Origin: an uncultured Eubacteriales bacterium
GTDB lineage: Bacteria; Bacillota_A; Clostridia; Christensenellales; Aristaeellaceae
Assembly: GCA_902795555.1 (NCBI GenBank)
Contig: CADBLV010000304.1
Span: 1-5,623 of the forward strand
Direction of reading: 5' to 3'
Length of the DNA: 5,623 nt
Shown here: positions 1 to 4,008 of the stretch, in pieces
Layout: every line of letters starts with the position of its first letter
Numbering within the stretch: the stretch's first letter is position 1
Made by a program: the position numbers and the translations under genes
The notes under the pieces: generated by a model
Databases searched by the model: none
Seen by the model: the letters and a program-made list of their open reading frames with translations, nothing else
Told to the model about the DNA's origin: nothing

Positions 1-2007
1 GTTTCCCGTGCTTGCTTCCCGAACCACCTCAAAGGCGGCGGAAGCGGCTTCCGCGCTCATCAGCAGCTGGGGCAGGAAGAGGGTTTTCTTTTCAAATCCT
101 TCGCCGACTTCGTTCAGGGCGGGGATGATTTCCTCCTGAATGACAGCCAGGGGATCCTTTTCCCGAATCAGCTCCGCGGCTAGCTCCGCGGCCCGGCGGC
201 GGAACCCTTTGACGACTGCCCGATTCAGAGAGGCGACGTTTTCCTGGGTCGCGGCGGCAGGGGCAGCCTCGGGGGCAGCCTGAATCCAGTCCCCGCAATT
301 GGGATCCATCCGGTGCAGCGCACGGAATCCCCGCCAGGTTCGCATCATGGCGTCGGAGAAAGGATTCATGATCGCGGCGGAAAGCCCCCGCTCCAGGGCC
401 AGGGCGAAGAACACGGCGTTGAGCCCTTCCCGGTTGGGGAGGCCGAAGGAGACGTTGCTGACGCCGAGGCTGGTGTGGCAGCCGAGTTCCTGTCGGATGC
501 CTTCCAGGGAGCGCAGGGTCACTTCCGCGGCTTCCGGCGCGGCGGAGACGGTCATGGTCAGCGTGTCAAACACCAGATCTTTTTCAGAAAGCCCGTATTT
601 CCGGGCCTCTGTAAGGATTCTCCGGGCGATGGCCATCCGGCCTTCCACGTTTTCGGGAATCCCGCTTTCGTCCAGCGTCAGGGCGATCACAACGCCCCCG
701 TATTTCTGCACCAGGGGGAAGATGGCGTCCATGATTTCCTGCTTGCCGCTGACGGAATTGATCAGGGCTTTTCCGTTATAGATCCGCATCGCCGCTTCCA
801 TCGCGGCAGGATCGGAAGTGTCGATCTGCAGGGGAAGTGCCGTCACGGCCTGCAGCTCCGTGACCAGGCGGGACAGCACCGCGGGCTCGTTAATCCCCGG
901 AACGCCAACGTTCACATCCAGCAGATGAACGCCCTTTTCCTCCTGCAGGTTGGCCTGCTCCAGCACATAGCTCCAGTCTTCCTCCAGTAGGGCCTGTTTC
1001 AGACGTTTTTTACCGGTGGGATTGATCCTTTCGCCGATCAGCAGCGGTTCTTTTCCGAAGCAAACCGCCTGTGCGCCGGAGCAGACGACGGTTTCGGCTT
1101 TCGCCTCAATCGGCTCTGGCATCATTCCTTCCAGCGCCGCGGCCAGGGCGGTGATATGGGCCGGGGTCGTGCCGCAGCAGCCTCCCAGAATCCGGGCGCC
1201 TTCCCGGGCCAGGGAGACTTCTGTGGCGGCAAATTCCTCCGGAGTTACGTCATATACGGTTTTCCCGTTTTCCACCCGGGGAAGCCCCGCGTTGGCCTTC
1301 ATCAGGACGGGGACGGAAGCGTGGCGCAGGTATTCCCGGACCACCGGGGCCAGCTCCTTCGGCCCGAAGGAACAGTTGACGCCGATCGCGTCCGCGCCCA
1401 TGCCCTCCAGCAACGCCACCATGCCCATGGGGGAGGCGCCGGTCATCAGACGGCCGTTCTCGCTGTAGGCGTTGGAAACAAACACGGGCAGCCCACAGCC
1501 TTCCTTCACGCCCAGCAGCGCTGCCTTCGTTTCCAGGGCGTCGTTCATCGTTTCGATCAGGATCAGGTCCGCTCCGTATTTTTCGCCCATCCGGGCCAGA
1601 AAGGTGAAGTTTTCGACTGCTTTTTCAAAATCAAGTTCTCCGATGGGCTTCAGCAGCTTTCCGGTCGGGCCGAGATCCATCGCCACCCAAACCGGCGCCT
1701 CTTCCGGGCCTGAAGCGTTCTGCGCCGCGGCGTCCCGGGCCCTCCGGGCGATGGAAAGAGCGGAGGAAATCAGCGTCTCCGCCTCCTCCGTAGTATAATG
1801 GAAGAGATTGACTCCGAAGGTATTGGAGGCAACCACGTTGGACCCCGCCCGATAATAGGCCTCATGCAGGGCGAAAATCTCCTTCGGCCGGGACAGGTTC
1901 CAGGATTCCGGACGCTCCCCGCTTTTCAGGCCCGCCGCCTGCAAAACCGTGCCTGTGCCGCCGTCCAGCAGCAGAAAATGCTCTCGCAGGTAGTCCTTCA
2001 CGTTCAC
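1..2007 (-). CDS. metH: Cobalamin-dependent methionine synthase (5-methyl-THF:homocysteine methyltransferase), C-terminus cut by the window edge
   Basis: Transfers a methyl group from 5-methyl-THF through cobalamin to homocysteine, giving methionine in the cytoplasm. The frame is open for 669 codons with no stop, up to base 1. Residues 1-300 are the homocysteine methyltransferase barrel: DGGTGT (15-20) and the three zinc-ligand cysteines, C212 in GVNCS and C277/C278 in GGCCG. Residues 325-565 are the pterin-binding barrel: GERINPTG (325-332), DVNVG (364-368), D396, N417 and N518. An Ala/Pro-rich linker (576-588) leads to the helical cobalamin cap domain with FLPQLL (644-649). The B12-binding DxHxxG motif and any reactivation domain lie outside, so short and long MetH forms cannot be told apart. 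The GTG start at 2007 overlaps the metF stop as GTGA, with GGGAGG (2022-2017) nine bases upstream, which points to translational coupling. The motifs identify the family clearly. Confidence 0.96.
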   Translation of the reverse strand, partial: MNVKDYLREHFLLLDGGTGTVLQAAGLKSGERPESWNLSRPKEIFALHEAYYRAGSNVVASNTFGVNLFHYTTEEAETLISSALSIARRARDAAAQNASGPEEAPVWVAMDLGPTGKLLKPIGELDFEKAVENFTFLARMGEKYGADLILIETMNDALETKAALLGVKEGCGLPVFVSNAYSENGRLMTGASPMGMVALLEGMGADAIGVNCSFGPKELAPVVREYLRHASVPVLMKANAGLPRVENGKTVYDVTPEEFAATEVSLAREGARILGGCCGTTPAHITALAAALEGMMPEPIEAKAETVVCSGAQAVCFGKEPLLIGERINPTGKKRLKQALLEEDWSYVLEQANLQEEKGVHLLDVNVGVPGINEPAVLSRLVTELQAVTALPLQIDTSDPAAMEAAMRIYNGKALINSVSGKQEIMDAIFPLVQKYGGVVIALTLDESGIPENVEGRMAIARRILTEARKYGLSEKDLVFDTLTMTVSAAPEAAEVTLRSLEGIRQELGCHTSLGVSNVSFGLPNREGLNAVFFALALERGLSAAIMNPFSDAMMRTWRGFRALHRMDPNCGDWIQAAPEAAPAAATQENVASLNRAVVKGFRRRAAELAAELIREKDPLAVIQEEIIPALNEVGEGFEKKTLFLPQLLMSAEAASAAFEVVREASTGN

Positions 2008-2894
2008 GGGCTGATTCCTCCCTTCAGGATGGCGGACAGGTTGTTGAGAATGGCTGCGGCCACATCGGGCTTGTTCATCGTGTAAACATGCACATTGCGT
2101 ACGCCGTTGGCATACAGGTCGATAATCTGATCAGTGGCATAGATGATGCCCGCCTGCTTCATGGCGTCCGGGTTGACGCCGAAACGGTCCACCAGGGATC
2201 GGAATCGGGTGGGCATGAAGCTGCCGGACAGCTTCATGGCGCGTTCGACCTGACTGGCGCTGGTGATGGGCATGATGCCGGGAATCACGGGCACATGAAT
2301 TCCGGCCTCCCGAATCCGATAAAGATAGCGGTAGAGAATGTTGTTGTCAAAGAACATCTGGGTCACCAGGAATTCGCATCCGGCGTCCACCTTCTCCTTC
2401 AGCCGCCGGATATCCTCCACAGAGTTCGGGCTTTCCGGATGAATTTCGGGATAGCAGGCTCCGCCGATGCAGAAATCCGCCCCGGAGGCCTTCAGATCCC
2501 GGATGAGATCCACTGCGTATCGGTAATCCGCCTTGCTCCGGTTCGAAGCGGCCAGCTCCGGTGTCAGATCGCCCCGCAGGGCCAGCACGTTTTCAATCCC
2601 CGCGTCCTGCATGGCCTGGATCCGCTGTCGGACGGTTTCGCGGGAGGAGGAAACGCAGGTCAGATGAGCCAGGGTCGGCACTCCCAGGTTTTTCATCAAA
2701 TCCTCTGCGATTTGCAGGGTATATTCCGATGTGCCGCCTCCCGCTCCATAGGTCACAGAAATATAGGAAGGCCGAAGACGGGCGATCTCCTCCGTCGCCT
2801 GCTTCACGCTGTCAAAAAGGGTGGAGGTTTTCGGGGGGAACACTTCAAAGCTCAGATGCAGCTGGTTCTGCCTCAGCAATTCTGTCAGTTTCAT
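2004..2894 (-). CDS. metF: 5,10-methylenetetrahydrofolate reductase
   Basis: FAD enzyme that reduces 5,10-methylene-THF to 5-methyl-THF, the methyl donor for the MetH encoded directly downstream. It has 296 residues, the usual length of the bacterial MetF barrel. Visible motifs in order are SFEVFPPK (15-22, with E17 at the place of the catalytic Glu), SVTYGAGG (46-53), LALRGD (104-109, with D109 at the FAD-tuning Asp), CYPEIHPE (147-154) and TQMFFD (178-183, with the folate-contacting Gln at 179). IPGIMPI and a C-terminal NVHVYTMN follow. The ATG start is well supported: AAGGAGGTGA (2911-2902), a perfect complement to the 16S 3' end, sits seven bases before it. No acetogen-type MetV partner is visible. 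It is the first gene of a metF-metH operon, with a promoter about 100 bases upstream. Confidence 0.97.
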   Translation of the reverse strand: MKLTELLRQNQLHLSFEVFPPKTSTLFDSVKQATEEIARLRPSYISVTYGAGGGTSEYTLQIAEDLMKNLGVPTLAHLTCVSSSRETVRQRIQAMQDAGIENVLALRGDLTPELAASNRSKADYRYAVDLIRDLKASGADFCIGGACYPEIHPESPNSVEDIRRLKEKVDAGCEFLVTQMFFDNNILYRYLYRIREAGIHVPVIPGIMPITSASQVERAMKLSGSFMPTRFRSLVDRFGVNPDAMKQAGIIYATDQIIDLYANGVRNVHVYTMNKPDVAAAILNNLSAILKGGISP

Positions 2895-2992
2895 AGGAAA
2901 ATCACCTCCTTATCATTGTGCAACAGAATGCCCGGGAAATCAAGGGGCGGAATCGCACTTCTCGGGTTTGTAAAAAACGGGAAAAAAAGATC
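2895..2992 (-). other. metF 5' leader with a weak hairpin and no recognised riboswitch
   Basis: Predicted untranslated leader of about 98 bases between the inferred metF transcription start and the ATG. One imperfect hairpin can be drawn: bases 2966-2958 pair with 2931-2939, four G-C pairs, one A-C mismatch, then four pairs ending in a G-U, with an 18-base loop. The Shine-Dalgarno lies outside it. I could not find S-box (SAM-I), T-box or cobalamin riboswitch core motifs here or further upstream on this strand. No T-run follows the hairpin, so it is not a terminator. Confidence 0.4.
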
Positions 2993-3007
2993 AAAAAAAT
3001 TACAAAA
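2972..3007. repeat. Helically phased A-tracts (probable intrinsic DNA bend)
   Basis: On the plus strand, runs of A occur at 2972-2977, 2982-2988, 2993-2999 and 3004-3007. Their starts are 10, 11 and 11 bases apart, matching the DNA helical repeat, the arrangement known to give additive curvature. The tracts cover the metF -10 and initial transcribed region. They also lie just upstream of the hpf promoter candidates, where A-tracts can act as an UP-like element. Confidence 0.6.
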
Positions 3008-3027
3008 GGAAGAAGGATTTTCTCCAA
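2999..3027 (-). promoter_or_regulatory. Predicted sigma-A promoter of metF-metH
   Basis: Reading on the minus strand, the -35 is TTGGAG (3027-3022) and the -10 is TGTAAT (3004-2999), with a 17-base spacer. The -10 matches TATAAT at five of six positions; the -35 keeps TTG only. Transcription would begin near 2992. It overlaps the -35 element of the divergent hpf promoter candidate. Moderate support, from sequence match alone. Confidence 0.5.
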
Positions 3028-3040
3028 ACGCGTCGAAATT
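3012..3040 (+). promoter_or_regulatory. Sigma-H-like promoter candidate for hpf
   Basis: GAAGGATTT (3012-3020) fits the Bacillus sigma-H -35 consensus RNAGGAWWW at every position. After an 11-base spacer, GTCGAAATT (3032-3040) fits the -10 RNNGAATWW with one mismatch. Transcription would begin near 3047, just before the GC-rich leader. Bacillus subtilis hpf (yvyD) is known to be transcribed by sigma-H and sigma-B, so the match is functionally sensible. A weak sigma-A alternative overlaps it: TTTTCT (3018-3023) and CTTAAT (3041-3046) with a 17-base spacer. Confidence 0.45.
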
Positions 3041-3061
3041 CTTAATCAGAGCAAAAGGAAA

Positions 3062-3141
3062 GGGCGTGGTGCCCATGGCACAGGGTATCGCGGTTCCGCC
3101 GGGCGGGATGACCGGGAGCTGCGCTTGTTTCGGCATCCACC
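3062..3141 (+). ncRNA. Candidate structured leader RNA upstream of hpf (possibly raiA-type)
   Basis: A GC-rich block in an otherwise A-rich intergenic region. GTGGTGCC (3066-3073) can pair with GGCATCCAC (3132-3140), giving eight pairs with T3136 bulged. Within it, GGTTCCGC (3092-3099) can pair with GCGG (3103-3106) and GACC (3110-3113), leaving GAT as a bulge and CGG as loop. A competing local hairpin, GTGCC (3069-3073) with GGCAC (3077-3081), uses the same 5' strand as the long helix. Structured RNAs called the raiA and raiA-hairpin motifs are known upstream of this gene family in Bacillota. I cannot confirm membership by eye. It could also be an ordinary GC-rich 5' UTR. Confidence 0.38.
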
Positions 3142-3148
3142 AAATGTG

Positions 3149-3155
3149 AAAGGAG
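3149..3155 (+). promoter_or_regulatory. hpf ribosome binding site with long spacing
   Basis: AAAGGAG is a good Shine-Dalgarno, but 13 bases separate it from the ATG at 3169, longer than the usual 6-9. A TGA at 3163-3165 in the hpf frame excludes any earlier start, so the ATG is still the best choice. Confidence 0.65.
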
Positions 3156-3168
3156 TCCGTACTGATTT

Positions 3169-3708
3169 ATGAGACTGTCCATTGTTGCGAGAAATATGTC
3201 GGTGACCCCCGCGATCACCAAGCGGATTGAACGGAAAACGGAAACCATGGGACGGTATCTGCTGCCCGACACGGAGATGCAGATCCGCATGCGGAAGGAA
3301 AAGAACGACCGCAGAGTCGTGGAGATCACGGTGCCCATGGGAAAGAATGTCATCCTGCGCAGCGAGAGCTCCGCAGACGACAACCTCTTCCTGGCGATTG
3401 ATACGGCGCTGGCCAAGATGGAGCGGCAGATCCGGAAGCACCGGACAAAGCTGGGCAAGAACCTGAGGGAGGAAGCGTTCACAGAAATTCCGGAATACAT
3501 CGAGGAGGATCTGGAGGAGGAAGAAGCCCGGAAGATTGTCCGCCGGAAGACGTTCCCGGTGCGCCCCATGAGCGTGGAAGACGCCATCATCGAAATGGAA
3601 CTGCTGGGACACAGCTTCTTCGTCTTTGTGAATGTGGACACGGAACGGACCAACGTGCTGTATCTCCGGAAGGATGGCGATCTGGGCCTTCTGGAGCCGG
3701 AAGCCTGA
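3169..3708 (+). CDS. hpf: Long-form ribosome hibernation promoting factor
   Basis: Binds the 30S subunit in the mRNA/tRNA channel and, in the long form, pairs two 70S ribosomes into inactive 100S dimers in stationary phase or starvation. The 179-residue protein has the two-domain long-HPF layout. Residues 1-98 are the S30AE/RaiA domain: an opening strand, a VTPAITKRIERK helix and a basic ERQIRKHRTK helix at 85-94. An acidic linker (101-120, rich in Glu) follows. The C-terminal dimerisation domain spans about 124-177, with KTFPVRPMSVEDAI, LLGHSFFVF and the ending LYLRKDGDLGLLEP typical of the family. The start is the first possible one in frame. The gene stands alone, divergent from metF, with its own predicted promoter and a terminator downstream. 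The short form (RaiA/YfiA alone) is excluded by the C-terminal domain. Confidence 0.97.
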   Translation: MRLSIVARNMSVTPAITKRIERKTETMGRYLLPDTEMQIRMRKEKNDRRVVEITVPMGKNVILRSESSADDNLFLAIDTALAKMERQIRKHRTKLGKNLREEAFTEIPEYIEEDLEEEEARKIVRRKTFPVRPMSVEDAIIEMELLGHSFFVFVNVDTERTNVLYLRKDGDLGLLEPEA

Positions 3709-3864
3709 TCATCGGTCTGAAGCAACAACACCCCGAGCCGGGATCCAGCCGCGCGGGAATGCCATTAAGACGCGGATTAGAAGATTCAACCGCGAAGAGT
3801 TATGCACTGCAAGCATCGGAAGCATCATAGCGGAAGGAAAACCGGCCGGGCCGACATACAACCC
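3709..3864. other. Non-coding stretch after hpf
   Basis: No gene is supported between the hpf stop and the terminator. A weak hairpin is possible (CGCGG 3771-3775 with CCGCG 3790-3794, 14-base loop), and AAGCATC is repeated directly at 3811-3817 and 3820-3826. Open frames crossing this stretch lack recognisable domains and a Shine-Dalgarno. It is most likely the hpf 3' untranslated region. Confidence 0.55.
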
Positions 3865-3891
3865 GGGGCCGCGGAGGCGGCCCCATTTTTT
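3865..3891 (+). terminator. Intrinsic terminator of the hpf unit
   Basis: GGGGCCGC (3865-3872) and GCGGCCCC (3877-3884) form a perfect eight-pair G-C stem with a GGAG tetraloop, followed by A and six T (3886-3891). This is a textbook rho-independent terminator on the plus strand. The other strand has no T-run after the stem, so it acts one way. It insulates hpf from the following gene. Confidence 0.93.
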
Positions 3892-3895
3892 GTGC

Positions 3896-3924
3896 GCCGG
3901 AATTGACAATTCCCTTTTTCCGGC
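3896..3924. promoter_or_regulatory. Nested inverted repeats over the -35 box (candidate operator)
   Basis: Outer arms GCCGGAA (3896-3902) and TTCCGGC (3918-3924) are perfect inverted repeats 15 bases apart. An inner palindrome, GGAATT (3899-3904) and AATTCC (3908-3913), surrounds GAC and contains the TTGACA box. A protein bound here would cover the -35 and spacer, so repression is the simplest reading. No regulator gene is visible in the window. Confidence 0.45.
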
Positions 3925-3931
3925 ATATGAT
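3903..3931 (+). promoter_or_regulatory. Strong sigma-A promoter for the GGDEF gene
   Basis: The -35 is a perfect TTGACA (3903-3908), the spacer is 17 bases, and the -10 is TATGAT (3926-3931), five of six consensus positions. Transcription would start near 3938, 12 bases beyond the end of the previous terminator's T-run to the -35, giving a leader of about 70 bases. Confidence 0.85.
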
Positions 3932-3933
3932 GA

Positions 3934-3967
3934 AAGCGGACACAAACGGAAAAGAAGCGGAAACGGA
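3934..3967 (+). repeat. Four AARCGGA heptamers at the start of the GGDEF transcript
   Basis: AAGCGGA (3934-3940), AAACGGA (3944-3950), AAGCGGA (3955-3961) and AAACGGA (3961-3967) lie directly after the -10 box. The starts are 10, 11 and 6 bases apart, so the first three lie on one face of the DNA helix. In RNA they give repeated GGA motifs in a purine-rich, apparently unpaired leader. They could be a binding site or only compositional bias. Confidence 0.5.
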
Positions 3968-4008
3968 GCAACGCCGGGATGACAGGCGGGAAGGAGGAAG
4001 CAGGGAAA

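Noticed and set aside
313..1713. Long plus-strand open frames (e.g. 313-990 and 1156-1713) opposite metH
   Set aside because: They are antisense to a clearly conserved metH frame and lack domains and plausible ribosome sites. GC-rich DNA gives such frames by chance.
3083..3088. GGGTAT resembling a sigma-B -10 before hpf
   Set aside because: There is no GTTT-like -35 at the required distance upstream, and sigma-B is uncommon in Clostridia.
3083..3107. T-box-like GGAACCGCG on the minus strand (and AGGGTATCGCGG on the plus strand)
   Set aside because: The flanking AGGG/CCCT antiterminator pairing and stem I are absent, and the distance to metF is wrong for a T-box terminator.
2088..3149. A 353-codon plus-strand frame opposite metF
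   Set aside because: It is the antisense shadow of metF with His/Gly-rich low-information protein and runs through the divergent promoter region.
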